Source of the DNA: an uncultured bacterium
GTDB lineage: Bacteria > Cyanobacteriota > Vampirovibrionia > Gastranaerophilales > Gastranaerophilaceae
Direction of reading: 5' to 3'
Assembly (NCBI GenBank): GCA_902779645.1
Contig: CACZCH010000002.1
Coordinates: 79,772 to 143,771, forward strand
Length of the DNA: 64,000 bases
The number at the start of each line of letters is the position of its first letter. The stretch's first letter is position 1. A program made the position numbers and the translations under genes. The notes beneath the pieces are model-generated. The model was not told the origin of the DNA and did no database searches. It worked only from the letters and a program-made list of their open reading frames with translations. This document shows positions 54,525-63,838 of the stretch, piece after piece.

Positions 54525-54740
54525 ATCTTTTTGAGGTACTCATATTTTAAAAGTATAAATCCGAAAAAATAGCAAAATCCTTTGCCAAAAGAGGTTTTTT
54601 GTTACAAAACTGTTCTTAAAATTAAAGAGACATAATATAACAAAACTCCCAACCTTATACTTATTATCACATATTATTATTATTTATGCAAGAGGGGTAT
54701 TTTTCTCAACATATATATAATATTATCTGTTTTTATATTC

Positions 54741-54769
54741 TTGCTCCACTGTTATTATCGTGATATGAT
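54741..54769 (+). promoter_or_regulatory. Sigma-70-type promoter for the sigma-factor operon
   Basis: TTGCTC, 17 bases, TATGAT. Because the -10 ends at 54769, any start codon there would fall outside the transcript, so the start must lie downstream. Confidence 0.7.
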
Positions 54770-54795
54770 TGTCATACTTAGTGAGGGACGAGACT

Positions 54796-55611
54796 TTGCA
54801 AGAAGATAATAAAAAAGAACAGCAAATGTACGAACTAATCTCTAATTGGCTAAACGAATACAAAAGAGCTAAAAGTTCTGTCGAAAAAGCTAAACCTAAG
54901 GCTCTGATTGTTTCGCGCATGCTGCCAATAGTAAAGAGAATTGCAAGAACAATTGCAAGACGTGCTTATGACCCTATTGAAGATTTGGTTCAAGCAGGTT
55001 CTATCGGGCTTCTCAAAGCGATTGACAGTTTCAGACCTGAAATTAATGATAATTTTAAATACTATGCAGGTAGTCTTATAATCGGAGAAATGAAACATTA
55101 TATCAGAGATAAAATGAACACAATAAAAGTTCCTCGACATATTCAAGAACTTTCTTTTCGTATTAACTCATTTATCTCAACTCTTACTGCTGACGAATTA
55201 AACAACTTAACTAATGAATATGTAGCAGATGCTTTGAATGTTTCAACAAAAGATGTTGATTTTGTATTACAGACAGACAGAAGAAAAAATACGGTTTCTC
55301 TTGACGATGTTTACAGAGCTGACTCCAATAATTTAGGATATGAAGAAGTTCTCGCTCATGAAAATTATAAAGAAAAATCAAATCTTGAAGATGCAAAGCT
55401 CATTATAGAACTTGTAATTGTAAGACTGCCAAAGGAATACAGAAAGCTGGTTGAACTGTATTATTATAATGATTTAAGCCAAAAAGAAATCGCAGACAGA
55501 ATGAATATGTCACAAATGCAGGTTTCAAGAAAACTCAAAAAAGCTTTTGAGCTTCTCCATGATATGATTGCAGATTCTCAGCTTGGAGACTCATTAATGG
55601 AGATTTTATAA
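54796..55611 (+). CDS. Group-3 RNA polymerase sigma factor (SigB/SigF/FliA class)
   Basis: About 271 residues from TTG 54796 (GAGGG at 54783; a GTG at 54781 is possible but lies before that site). Region 2 has IEDLVQAGSIGLLKAID and GEMKHYIRDKMNTIKVPRHIQEL, typical of SigB/SigF proteins; region 3 and region 4 (LPKEYRKLVELYYYNDLSQKEIADRMNMSQMQVSRKLKKAF) follow. No anti-sigma gene is adjacent. It starts an operon with prepilin peptidase, which suggests a pilus or surface programme; the window also has FliA-like promoters at 24.8 and 61.7 kb. Confidence 0.9.
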   Translation: MQEDNKKEQQMYELISNWLNEYKRAKSSVEKAKPKALIVSRMLPIVKRIARTIARRAYDPIEDLVQAGSIGLLKAIDSFRPEINDNFKYYAGSLIIGEMKHYIRDKMNTIKVPRHIQELSFRINSFISTLTADELNNLTNEYVADALNVSTKDVDFVLQTDRRKNTVSLDDVYRADSNNLGYEEVLAHENYKEKSNLEDAKLIIELVIVRLPKEYRKLVELYYYNDLSQKEIADRMNMSQMQVSRKLKKAFELLHDMIADSQLGDSLMEIL

Positions 55612-55614
55612 TAA

Positions 55615-56517
55615 ATGGATTTTAATACTTATTTACTGATTTGGATTTGTGTATTCGGTCTATGCATGGGAAGTTTTTATAATGTTGTAATACTGCGCTC
55701 ACTATCCGGTGAAAGCATTGTTTTCCCGCCGTCAAAATGTCCTAAATGCAATAATAAACTGTTTTGGTGGCATAATATTCCTGTCCTTTCGTATATTCTT
55801 TTAAGAGGGAAATGCTATTTCTGTAAAGAAAAAATCAGCATACAATATCCTATTATAGAGCTTCTGACAATGGTTCTATTCGGTATTTCATTTTTGAAAT
55901 TCGGGATTAGTTATACTACTTTGTTTGTAATCTTTTGGTTATCCTGCCTGCTTATTATGACAATGACAGACATAAAAGAAAAGCTCGTTGACTGTAATAT
56001 TGCAATCGCTATGACAATCGGGGGAGTTCTATACGCATGGCTGAACGGCGGAATTCACGGAATTTTTCATTCTTTTTTAGGACTAATTGCCGGTGTTTTA
56101 ATTATGGAGCTAATCTCAAGAGCAGGATTCATATTTGCAAAAACGAGAGCAATGGGAGAAGCTGATACTTATGTAGCAGGTGCACTTGGTGCAATTTTTG
56201 GAATATTCAGTACAGTAAAGGTTCTTCTTTTAAGCCTTTTTGCATCTATGATTTTTATAATTCCGGTATTTTTGTACAACAAGTATAAATCCGGAGATAA
56301 AGCTACACTAATTGCTTTTATTTTCTTTATTTTGAGTATAGTTACATTTTATACAAAATATCAAAACTATTGGACGCTCAGTTTAGTTATGATTAGCGGT
56401 TTTGCTTTAGCATATTTTGTGATGAAGGGGATTAAACAAGCAGAAAACAGAAATTATCTTCCTTACGTACCTGCTCTTGCAATAGCAGGAGCATATTATA
56501 TATTCTTTTTATTGTAG
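55615..56517 (+). CDS. pilD: Prepilin peptidase (type IV leader peptidase)
   Basis: 300 residues with about eight membrane helices. Two CxxC pairs (C-P-K-C, C-Y-F-C) in the N-terminal cytoplasmic loop and the aspartates in M-T-D-I-K-E-K and G-E-A-D-T-Y are the A24A catalytic pattern. It cleaves and methylates type IV pilins. It starts 3 bases after the sigma factor gene. Confidence 0.92.
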   Translation: MDFNTYLLIWICVFGLCMGSFYNVVILRSLSGESIVFPPSKCPKCNNKLFWWHNIPVLSYILLRGKCYFCKEKISIQYPIIELLTMVLFGISFLKFGISYTTLFVIFWLSCLLIMTMTDIKEKLVDCNIAIAMTIGGVLYAWLNGGIHGIFHSFLGLIAGVLIMELISRAGFIFAKTRAMGEADTYVAGALGAIFGIFSTVKVLLLSLFASMIFIIPVFLYNKYKSGDKATLIAFIFFILSIVTFYTKYQNYWTLSLVMISGFALAYFVMKGIKQAENRNYLPYVPALAIAGAYYIFFLL

Positions 56518-56526
56518 AATTAAACT

Positions 56527-56937
56527 ATGACAGTATCATTTCCAAATCAATCTCAAAACTATTGTAATTTTTCTGATAAAGTTTATAAACGAGCAGCTGA
56601 AGGAGAAAAACAGCTTTCGCGAATTCAAGCTGAGCTTAGAAAACCTAAAAATGAAGAACAAGTAATTGAAGATTTATTTATACTTAACCTAATGCTGGAT
56701 AACGGAGTAGAAAAGGAAAAAATTGCGAATATTTACCCTGAACTTTCGAAATACAATGACACAAAATCACCTAATATTCAGACATTTTTAGCCGGGATTT
56801 ACAGAAAAATAAAAATTCCTGACGGATTTGGCCCTTTGATAAAAATGCTCATACAGGATTCAATAAACCCTCCAAAAGATGCTTACTTTGACCCGACGGA
56901 AGAAATAGGCGGAGCTATATTGGATTATTTGGCATAA
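56527..56937 (+). CDS. Uncharacterised small protein
   Basis: 136 residues, acidic and helical with a possible NFSDK variant of the N-terminal motif at residues 14-18. No recognised domain, signal peptide or membrane helix. 9 bases after the prepilin peptidase gene, 38 before miaB. It may be restricted to this lineage. Confidence 0.6.
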   Translation: MTVSFPNQSQNYCNFSDKVYKRAAEGEKQLSRIQAELRKPKNEEQVIEDLFILNLMLDNGVEKEKIANIYPELSKYNDTKSPNIQTFLAGIYRKIKIPDGFGPLIKMLIQDSINPPKDAYFDPTEEIGGAILDYLA

Positions 56938-56975
56938 CTTCTTTTTGTACTAAAATATAAAAAGGGAGTACAAAA

Positions 56976-58295
56976 ATGGAAAATAAAAAGGTTTATATAG
57001 AAACACTAGGGTGTCAGATGAATAAATCTGATGCAGAGCGAATGTACGGAATGCTTGAACATATCGGATACACTCAGACAGAGAACCCTAAAGAAGCCGA
57101 TATGCTTATTATTAATACTTGTTCTATTCGTCAATTATCTGAAGATAAAGCATATAGCCAAATTGGCGTATGGGGCAAAATGAAGAAATCAAAACCAAAT
57201 TTAAAAATTGTTTTTGCGGGCTGTGTCGCACAACAAGGGGGTAAATCAATCTTAAAAAGAGCACCGTATGTTGATTTGGTTCTGGGAACTCAAAGGTTAT
57301 ATGAACTTCCAAATCTTGTAAAACGTATTGAAAACGGTGAAAGAGTTGTTTCTGTTGAAGAAAAACCTTTTGAAGAATCCGATATTCAAATTAACCGTGT
57401 AAAAGGAATTAACGCTTGGGTTCCTATTATGGAAGGCTGCAATAACTTTTGCACTTATTGTATAGTCCCTTATACAAGAGGACGTGAGCGTTCAAGAAAA
57501 CCTGAACTTATTTTGGCTGAAATAAAAAAGGCTCTCGCTGAAGGTTATAAAGAGATTACACTATTAGGTCAAAACGTAGACTCTTATGGCAAAGACTTAG
57601 AAGAAGGGCAGAATTTATCTTGGCTTTTAAGACAAATAAATGCGTTGGAAGGTAAATTCAGAATCCGTTTTGTTACTAATTATCCGACGGATATTACAGA
57701 TGAAGTTATTGATACGGTTATTGAACTTGATAAAGTTTGCGAATATTTCCATATCCCGATGCAATCGGGCGATGATTATGTCTTAAAGAAAATGAACAGA
57801 AGATATGATTATGCAACTTATAAAAAGATTTGCGACCATATCCGCTCTCGTGTAAAAGACGTTACGATTACAAGCGACTTTATTGCCGGTTTTCCAGGAG
57901 AAACGGAAGAACAGTTCGAAAACACTCTAAAAGCTATGACAGAATTAGAACTCGATTATTCAAACACAGCCTCATATTCTCCCCGAGAAAAAACTGTTGC
58001 CGCAAAATGGGTCGATAAATATATTCCTGAAGATGTTAAAACCGAAAGACTTGCAAGGCTTAACGAACATAACCGAGCTTGCTGCTTAAAATCAAATAAA
58101 AAATATCTCGGACGAGAAATGGAAGTTTTGGTTGAAAATTTCGAGGTTCGCAAGAATGGCGACAAGGTAATTACAGGAAGAACAAGAAATAACAAAATTG
58201 TTCATATCCCTTGTGACAGAGATTTAACAGGTGAATTTGTAAATGTAAAAATAACAAATGCAAGAACTTGGTATCTGAATGGAGAGTTGATATAG
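56976..58295 (+). CDS. miaB: tRNA-2-methylthio-N6-dimethylallyladenosine synthase
   Basis: 439 residues. UPF0004 domain cysteines (TLGCQMN; INTCSI; FAGCVAQ), radical SAM motif CNNFCTYC near residue 152, and a C-terminal TRAM domain (about 375-438). It adds the methylthio group to i6A37 of tRNAs. A near repeat copy (GGGGTAAATC, 57237) is present as Gly-Gly-Lys-Ser. Confidence 0.95.
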   Translation: MENKKVYIETLGCQMNKSDAERMYGMLEHIGYTQTENPKEADMLIINTCSIRQLSEDKAYSQIGVWGKMKKSKPNLKIVFAGCVAQQGGKSILKRAPYVDLVLGTQRLYELPNLVKRIENGERVVSVEEKPFEESDIQINRVKGINAWVPIMEGCNNFCTYCIVPYTRGRERSRKPELILAEIKKALAEGYKEITLLGQNVDSYGKDLEEGQNLSWLLRQINALEGKFRIRFVTNYPTDITDEVIDTVIELDKVCEYFHIPMQSGDDYVLKKMNRRYDYATYKKICDHIRSRVKDVTITSDFIAGFPGETEEQFENTLKAMTELELDYSNTASYSPREKTVAAKWVDKYIPEDVKTERLARLNEHNRACCLKSNKKYLGREMEVLVENFEVRKNGDKVITGRTRNNKIVHIPCDRDLTGEFVNVKITNARTWYLNGELI

Positions 58296-58296
58296 T

Positions 58297-59418
58297 ATGA
58301 AAAACATCAGACAATCAAATGTAAATACACATAAAGATGCTTGGGTTGAGATTAATCTTGAATCTCTTGCGGAAAATATTATAGAAATCAAAAAAGGAAT
58401 TCCGTCTGGGAAAAAAATGCTTGGAATAGTTAAAGCTGATGCTTACGGTCATGGTTCACAAATGATTGCTCAAACTATGCTAGCATCAGGCGTGGATATG
58501 TTTGGTGTTTCATCGGTTGACGAGGGTTTAGACCTCCGTAATGTTAAAATAAAAGCGCCAATACTTGTTGTCGGCGCAATTCCGGTTTGGGCGGTTGAAA
58601 CGGCTGCAACAAACGACATAGCTTTTTCAGTATTTAATGAAGAACATCTGACTGCCTGCAAAGACGTATATGAAAGAACCGGTATAAAACCAAAGGTTCA
58701 CGTAAAACTTGATACCGGAATGAACAGAATCGGCGTTCGCGCGGAAGAAGGTGTAAATTATATAGAAAAAGTGAGAAAAGCGGATTATTTGAGATTTGAA
58801 GGTGTATTCACCCACCTCGCAGCAGCAGAAGAACCTGATGAAGCTCAAAAACAAATTGATAAATGGAATAGCGTTATTGAAAACATTGATACAAATGGAC
58901 TTTTAATACATATTCAAAATACAGCTGCGACATTCGCTTATGATATAAAATCAAATATGGTTAGGGTTGGTATTTCGATTTACGGTTTGTACCCTGATTT
59001 ACCTCCCAAATACAACTATAAACCAAAACTTAAACAGGTCATGGGTTTAAAGGGACGAATAACTAATATCCATAATATCTACCCCGGAGAGGGTGTCAGC
59101 TACGCTCATACGTTTATCGCTGATAAACCGACAAGAGTGGCAACTATACCGATTGGATACGCTGACGGAGTTTCAAGAGGTCTTTCAAATAAAATATACG
59201 GTATGATAAACGGTAAAAAAATCAAACAAATCGGCAATATAACAATGGATCAGATGATGTTTGATTTAGGTGATATAAAAGCTAACGTAGGCGATGTAAT
59301 CACTTTGCTTGATGAGAGAAACTTAACCCTTGATTCTTGGGCAGAAATATTACATACTATTAATTATGAACTCACTTGCAGACTCAAAGTAAGACTGCCG
59401 AGAGTTTACGTCAGATAG
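58297..59418 (+). CDS. alr: Alanine racemase
   Basis: 373 residues. PLP lysine in IVKADAYGHG (Lys46) and the catalytic tyrosine in GEGVSYAHTF; RVGISIYGLYP. Provides D-alanine for peptidoglycan. Starts two bases after the miaB stop, so the two genes are co-transcribed. Confidence 0.96.
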   Translation: MKNIRQSNVNTHKDAWVEINLESLAENIIEIKKGIPSGKKMLGIVKADAYGHGSQMIAQTMLASGVDMFGVSSVDEGLDLRNVKIKAPILVVGAIPVWAVETAATNDIAFSVFNEEHLTACKDVYERTGIKPKVHVKLDTGMNRIGVRAEEGVNYIEKVRKADYLRFEGVFTHLAAAEEPDEAQKQIDKWNSVIENIDTNGLLIHIQNTAATFAYDIKSNMVRVGISIYGLYPDLPPKYNYKPKLKQVMGLKGRITNIHNIYPGEGVSYAHTFIADKPTRVATIPIGYADGVSRGLSNKIYGMINGKKIKQIGNITMDQMMFDLGDIKANVGDVITLLDERNLTLDSWAEILHTINYELTCRLKVRLPRVYVR

Positions 59419-59428
59419 AGGTAAGATT

Positions 59429-59866
59429 ATGAAAAAGAGTTTGATATTACTGGCTGTTTTTTGTTTAACACTTAGCGTTTTTGCGTTTGATTATGTTCCT
59501 AAAAATACGGATACAAATCCGTTTGGAGATAAAGTAAAAACTGAGAAAAAAACTATAAAAACAGCTCAACCTGAAATGAGAGAAATAAAAACTCTGGCAG
59601 AATATTTTCGTTATCTTCCGAGAGAAGTTCAAAGACACTGGACTCCATACAAAGCAAATGCGGATTATGAAGTAACCGTTCAATTTACTGTTCACAGAAA
59701 CGGTTCAATCTCAGATGTTCATATTGTCGGCACAAATTGCCCTAATGCAAACCGTGCCGTAATTAATGCCGTAAAATCAGGAGAACCGTATCAACCGCTT
59801 CCGCTATCATTTAAAAAAGACCGGATAAAAGCACAAGTCATTTTGGAATATCACACACAAAAATAA
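59429..59866 (+). CDS. Exported TonB C-terminal domain-like protein
   Basis: 145 residues. A Sec signal peptide (MKKSLILLAVFCLTLSVFAF), a short linker containing TNPFGDKVK, then about 85 residues ending in 'YEVTVQFTVHRNGSISDVHIVGTNCPNANRAVINAVKSGEPYQPLP', the TonB/TolA C-terminal fold. It lacks the proline-rich spacer and has a cleavable-looking signal rather than a clear anchor. 10 bases after alr. Confidence 0.8.
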   Translation: MKKSLILLAVFCLTLSVFAFDYVPKNTDTNPFGDKVKTEKKTIKTAQPEMREIKTLAEYFRYLPREVQRHWTPYKANADYEVTVQFTVHRNGSISDVHIVGTNCPNANRAVINAVKSGEPYQPLPLSFKKDRIKAQVILEYHTQK

Positions 59867-59920
59867 GCGAATATTCGCAAAATTCTATTAATATTTATCC
59901 ATAAATATATTTACCGCAAA

Positions 59921-59946
59921 AAAAAGCCTCTTTGGGGAGAGGCGGA
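59921..59946 (-). terminator. Intrinsic terminator after the coiled-coil gene
   Basis: Minus-strand GCCTCT-CCCCAA-AGAGGC followed by TTTTTTTT. Confidence 0.8.
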
Positions 59947-60023
59947 GGGGAAATTTTAAGTTAATAGGTATACACTTCACATTTTCTACACACTAATAGT
60001 TTTTAGAGTATTTTATTTTTCTT

Positions 60024-60542
60024 CTAGCCTAGTCCGAATTTGGGTACAAATTTTTCAACCTGACTACTCATAAGCTGTTGACATGATTCAAGCATTGCAC
60101 GCTTTGTTTTCAATTGTCCTTCTATTGTATTAAGTTCTTGCTGGATTTCTGCTTCTATCTCATTCATAGCATCAATTTCCTGCTGTTTAAGTGCTTTCTC
60201 TGATTGTTGTTTAAATTGATAAAATGCACTCATTTCGTATTGCTGCTGCATTATTGGGTTATTTAAGATAGGAATCATACCGGAAGCTTTCATCATTTGA
60301 AGCTGCTGACCTGCATTTGCAGAACTTGCCATATCTGAGAATTGAGCAAACATTGATGCTCTTGGGATGAGTTCAGCTGAAAGACCTGATATATCGTGAG
60401 CCCTTGTATAATAATTTGAACCACCAAGTCTGCCCGCATATTTCTGGTAATGATTCAATCTTGTACGAATGACCATTTCCTGTCTTTCTAATGCATTTAT
60501 TTCACGTGTTAATTTCTGGACCTGCCAGAACGCCATAAACAT
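60024..60542 (-). CDS. Uncharacterised coiled-coil protein
   Basis: 172 residues, Gln/Met/Ala-rich; helices about 8-35 and 108-160 with heptad spacing (LTREINALERQEMVIR; EIEAEIQQELNTIEGQLKTKRAML). No signal peptide or known domain. Its start (ATG 60542, GGTAGG 6 bases upstream) shares promoter-type elements with two other uncharacterised genes. Confidence 0.65.
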   Translation of the reverse strand: MFMAFWQVQKLTREINALERQEMVIRTRLNHYQKYAGRLGGSNYYTRAHDISGLSAELIPRASMFAQFSDMASSANAGQQLQMMKASGMIPILNNPIMQQQYEMSAFYQFKQQSEKALKQQEIDAMNEIEAEIQQELNTIEGQLKTKRAMLESCQQLMSSQVEKFVPKFGLG

Positions 60543-60579
60543 AGTGAACCTACCTAACTGTTAACTAACCTTTTTTAAC

Positions 60580-60641
60580 CTTACATATATATAAAGTATT
60601 TTTCTTTGCAGAAATTGCCTTTTTTTCTTCAAATTGTTAAG
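60580..60641 (-). promoter_or_regulatory. Composite promoter-like region shared with other loci
   Basis: Contains the 20-base element also at 19166-19185 and the CTTAACAA-N13-AGGCAATTTCT pair also at 30555-30587, both read on the minus strand toward the coiled-coil gene. Confidence 0.5.
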
Positions 60642-60691
60642 TTTTGTAAAGATAAATTTTGGAGTATAATATTTATATGGAGGTAAAATGT

Positions 60692-61138
60692 ATGATTAAA
60701 GACGATTTGAGACGTGCAAAAGTTTATTATTCTTTATCAGAAAATCTTAAGAAAGGATTTGAATGGATTAAAAATAATGATTTAAAAAATATGCCTGACG
60801 GAAGATATGAGATAGATGAAAACAATTTTGCAAATATTCAAAGCTACATAACAAAAGATGATGCACCTTATGAAGCTCACAGAGATTATATTGATATCCA
60901 ATACATGATAGAGGGTGAAGAATTTTCAGGAAGAACTGATTTAAGTAATTGTTCTGTGATAGAAGAATATAATAAAGAAAAAGATATAGAATTTTTAAAA
61001 TGCAACACAAAAGAAGAATTTTATAAAATACAAGAAAGAGAGTTTTTCGTTTTCTTCCCACATGACGCTCATAAACCCGCAATCAAGTCAGACAAAAATA
61101 AAAATGTAAGAAAAGTAATCGTAAAAATACATATATAA
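60692..61138 (+). CDS. YhcH/YjgK/YiaL family protein
   Basis: 148 residues from ATG 60692 (GGAGG 8 bases before). 'SYITKDDAPYEAHRDYIDIQYMIEGEE' and 'FVFFPHDAHKPAI' hold the H..E..H metal pattern of this cupin-like family, often linked to sugar (sialic acid, galactose) catabolism. No sugar operon is next to it. A large hairpin follows. Confidence 0.87.
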   Translation: MIKDDLRRAKVYYSLSENLKKGFEWIKNNDLKNMPDGRYEIDENNFANIQSYITKDDAPYEAHRDYIDIQYMIEGEEFSGRTDLSNCSVIEEYNKEKDIEFLKCNTKEEFYKIQEREFFVFFPHDAHKPAIKSDKNKNVRKVIVKIHI

Positions 61139-61149
61139 ACTATCTTATA

Positions 61150-61190
61150 AAACGGCGGGCGCAGACAAGATTTGTCTGCGCCCGCCGTTT
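61150..61190. repeat. GC-rich perfect hairpin (REP-like or terminator)
   Basis: 19-bp perfect stem (AACGGCGGGCGCAGACAA arm) with a three-base loop, between two convergent genes; unusually GC-rich for this sequence. A weak T run (TTT) makes it a poor classical terminator. Confidence 0.7.
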
Positions 61191-61215
61191 AGTATTATAC
61201 GAGGAGGAGGAATTT

Positions 61216-61590
61216 TTATGCTGCAAAAATATTTTTCAAATTATAATCCAATTTAAAATCAATTAATTCACCTTGATAATTATCTTCTTCATTTCTATCA
61301 ATATGTTCCCAAAGCTCACCTAAAATATATTTCTTACGTTTATCATTCGCATGACGTTGCAAATATTTTAAAGTTTCATTCAAAGACTTATTCAATGTAA
61401 TCTGAACAGATGCTTTCATAGTGTTTAATTCTGTTGAAGAAGCAAAATCAGAGCTTGCATAAACAGCTTTTTGAGCAATTTCGGATGCTTTTTCGGGAGT
61501 AGTACCGCTTTTTTGTAAAATTTCTTTTGCAGTATTTCTTAAAAATTCACGATTTTCAAATCCCATTGAAGTAGATACATTGATACTCAT
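61216..61590 (-). CDS. Uncharacterised helical protein under a FliA-like promoter
   Basis: About 124 residues from ATG 61590 (AAGGAAA 8 bases upstream); the frame opens further upstream but through the promoter. MSINVSTSMGFENREFLRNTAKEIL, then helical segments, ends with IFAA. No known domain. Promoter of sigma-28 form at 61671-61697 leaves a leader of about 75 bases. Confidence 0.65.
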   Translation of the reverse strand: MSINVSTSMGFENREFLRNTAKEILQKSGTTPEKASEIAQKAVYASSDFASSTELNTMKASVQITLNKSLNETLKYLQRHANDKRKKYILGELWEHIDRNEEDNYQGELIDFKLDYNLKNIFAA

Positions 61591-61670
61591 AGTCCATTTC
61601 CTTTTTTGCCTAATCCCTAAATTCCGGCTTTTAATTTTCTTTGCTTTTCGTTTTCCCTTTTGTAATATAT

Positions 61671-61697
61671 ATATCGGCACATTTTTTGAAAACTTTA
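61671..61697 (-). promoter_or_regulatory. FliA/sigma-28-type promoter
   Basis: On the minus strand TAAAGTTT, 11 bases, GCCGATAT: -35 perfect, -10 seven of eight. Same geometry as the promoter at 24766-24792. Confidence 0.72.
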
Positions 61698-61718
61698 ATT
61701 TTTTAAGCATTATTTGGG

Positions 61719-61736
61719 AAAATTGTTACAAAACTT
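61719..61736 (-). repeat. 18-base element shared with 19119-19136
   Basis: Reverse complement AAGTTTTGTAACAATTTT. It sits just upstream of the FliA-like promoter. Confidence 0.55.
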
Positions 61737-61809
61737 TACATAATTAAAATACAATCCATAATATAGAACAATTTTATAGTATTATGATATTAAGAATTGG
61801 GAGGAAATA

Positions 61810-62625
61810 ATGTCAGTTGTTTTAGAACAAAAACAAGGTTTAATTGCAGGTGACGGTTTATTACCTGTTAAAATGGCGCAGTATGCAAAAGAAAATGGAT
61901 TTGATGTAGTTGCGATATCACTATCTAATGATAACTATAAACAATTAAAGAAATATTGTTCTAAAGTGTATTCATTCTGTCCCGGAGAAGCTTTGAAAAT
62001 AGAAAAAGTTTTGAAGGACGAAGGTATTAAACAATTGACATTTTTGGGAAAGGTTAGTAAGACAATAATTCTAAAACGTCCGAAGTTTGATTCAAAGGCA
62101 ATAGATTTTATTAAAAAAGCTGTCAGATTAAATGATGACAAAGTTATGCTTATGCTGATAGAAGAGTTGGAAGCAATAGGTGTAACAATTTTAGATCAGA
62201 CTTTATTTATTAAAAATTTGATGATTCCGTCCGGCGTTTTAGGTAAAGTTCAGCCGACTCAAAAACAGGTAGAAGATGTAAACTACGGATACTGGCTTGC
62301 CAAAGAGACTGGTAAGCTTGATATCGGCCAGTCTGTTGTAATAAAGGACAAGATGATTATGGCAGTTGAGGCAATTGAAGGGACAGATAAGTGTATTAAA
62401 CGCGGCTGCAAAATTGCTAAAAAGAATGCACGAATAATAAAAGTTGCAAAACCTTCTCAAGATAAAAGATTTGACATACCTGCAATCGGACTTAGAACTT
62501 TAAAAACAATGAAAAAGTATAAAGCCGATTTAATTGCAGTGGAAGCCGGTGAAACAATTATTGTAGATAAAGAAGAGGTTGTCAAATACGCTGACAGGCA
62601 TGGTATTGTTGTCATGGCGGTGTAA
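61810..62625 (+). CDS. lpxI: UDP-2,3-diacylglucosamine pyrophosphatase LpxI
   Basis: 271 residues, DUF1009/LpxI. GLIAGDGLLPVKMAQYAKENG start, 'LTFLGKVSKT' and C-terminal 'FDIPAIGLRTLKTMKKYKADLIAVEAG' are family landmarks. Hydrolyses UDP-2,3-diacylglucosamine to lipid X in lipid A synthesis, the role LpxH plays in E. coli. GGGAGG ribosome site. lpxB follows. Confidence 0.93.
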   Translation: MSVVLEQKQGLIAGDGLLPVKMAQYAKENGFDVVAISLSNDNYKQLKKYCSKVYSFCPGEALKIEKVLKDEGIKQLTFLGKVSKTIILKRPKFDSKAIDFIKKAVRLNDDKVMLMLIEELEAIGVTILDQTLFIKNLMIPSGVLGKVQPTQKQVEDVNYGYWLAKETGKLDIGQSVVIKDKMIMAVEAIEGTDKCIKRGCKIAKKNARIIKVAKPSQDKRFDIPAIGLRTLKTMKKYKADLIAVEAGETIIVDKEEVVKYADRHGIVVMAV

Positions 62626-62714
62626 GGGGATTAACCTTCACCCGAATTTCTAAACTCACTTATGTTCGTTAAGAAATTCTACCCTCTTTAGTTGGATAGG
62701 GTACTGGAGGAAAT
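62626..62714 (+). other. lpxI-lpxB intergenic segment with hairpin
   Basis: A stem GAATTTCTAAAC...GTTAAGAAATTC (one mismatch) with 12-base loop lies in this 89-base gap, whose composition differs from the genes; it might tune lpxB expression or be a degraded repeat. GGAGG for lpxB lies at its end. Confidence 0.35.
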
Positions 62715-63833
62715 TTGAAAAAAGTCTTTATAATAACAGGAGAGTATTCCGGAGATATTCACGGAGGAAAGGTTGCGGAGATTTTAAAATCTCAAATGCC
62801 GGATATTGAGATAGAAGGAATCGGCGGTGAAAATCTCAAAAAAGCAGGCGTGAAACTTTTTTGCGACCACTCAAAAATGGCAGGATTCGGTCTGAGCTTA
62901 AAAATGATAGTTGACCATTTATCCTTGGAAAAACGAGTTTCGGATTATATTTTGAATGTATTTAAGCCTGATTTGATTTTATGTATAGACTACGGCACGT
63001 TTAATTTGAGAGTTGCAAAAAGGCTTAAGGGAAAAGGGATTAAAGTTTTTCATTATATTCCGCCTCAAGTATGGGCAAGCAGAAAATGGAGAATTAAAGG
63101 TATAAAGAAATATGTGGATAAAGTCCTTTGTATATTTCCGTTTGAAGTTGAAATGTACAAGGAATACGGTATAGATGTTCATTATTGCGGGCACCCGCTT
63201 ATTAAACAATTACCACAAAAAGCTAACAAGGAAGAATTCTTCAGAAATCACGGATTGGATATTAACAAGCCATTAGTTTCCATTTTCCCTGGTTCAAGAC
63301 CTTTAGAGCTTAAATTCCTTGCTGATACTTTAATCGGTGGCGCAAAGATGCTTCAGAAGAGACATCCTGAGCTTCAATTCTGTATATCTCATGCGCCAAG
63401 TTTGAGTGATAATGTGTTTGATAAATATGTAAAAGATACTGATTTTAAGGTTATTAAAGGAGAGAATCAAGCACTTTTGAGTGTGTCTGACTCTCTGATA
63501 CTTGCCTCCGGCACAGTTGCACTTGAGGCATCTTTATATAAAGTACCAATGATAATCGGATACAAAGGACCTTGGATTCTTTATCTTGCATATCTAATTT
63601 TCAGATGTATAAAAAAAGTTTCGCTTCCTAATATTGTAACAGGTGAAAATATTGTACCGGAGCTCATCCAAGCAAAATTCACTAAAGAAAACATTTGTTA
63701 CGAAACAGAACGACTACTGTACGATAAAACATACAGAGATAACACTATTGAAAAACTTAGTCACGTAAGAGAAAAACTTTCAGACAAGTATTCAGCAGAA
63801 GAAGTCGTAAACTGCATAATAGAAGCACTTTAA
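62715..63833 (+). CDS. lpxB: Lipid-A-disaccharide synthase
   Basis: 372 residues, TTG start (GGAGG 4 bases away). ITGEYSGDIHGG..., 'GIGGENLKKAGVKL', 'IPPQVWASRKWRIKGIKKYVD' and 'IFPGSRPLEL' with 'ASGTVALEASLYKVPMIIGYK' are the GT19 landmarks. Joins lipid X and UDP-diacylglucosamine. Operon with lpxI; confirms a Gram-negative outer membrane. Confidence 0.95.
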   Translation: MKKVFIITGEYSGDIHGGKVAEILKSQMPDIEIEGIGGENLKKAGVKLFCDHSKMAGFGLSLKMIVDHLSLEKRVSDYILNVFKPDLILCIDYGTFNLRVAKRLKGKGIKVFHYIPPQVWASRKWRIKGIKKYVDKVLCIFPFEVEMYKEYGIDVHYCGHPLIKQLPQKANKEEFFRNHGLDINKPLVSIFPGSRPLELKFLADTLIGGAKMLQKRHPELQFCISHAPSLSDNVFDKYVKDTDFKVIKGENQALLSVSDSLILASGTVALEASLYKVPMIIGYKGPWILYLAYLIFRCIKKVSLPNIVTGENIVPELIQAKFTKENICYETERLLYDKTYRDNTIEKLSHVREKLSDKYSAEEVVNCIIEAL

Positions 63834-63838
63834 TAAAA

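Noticed and set aside
54769-54795. Upstream TTG start giving a 280-residue sigma factor
   Set aside because: The TTG overlaps the -10 TATGAT, so it cannot be in the message; the site GAGGG favours 54796.
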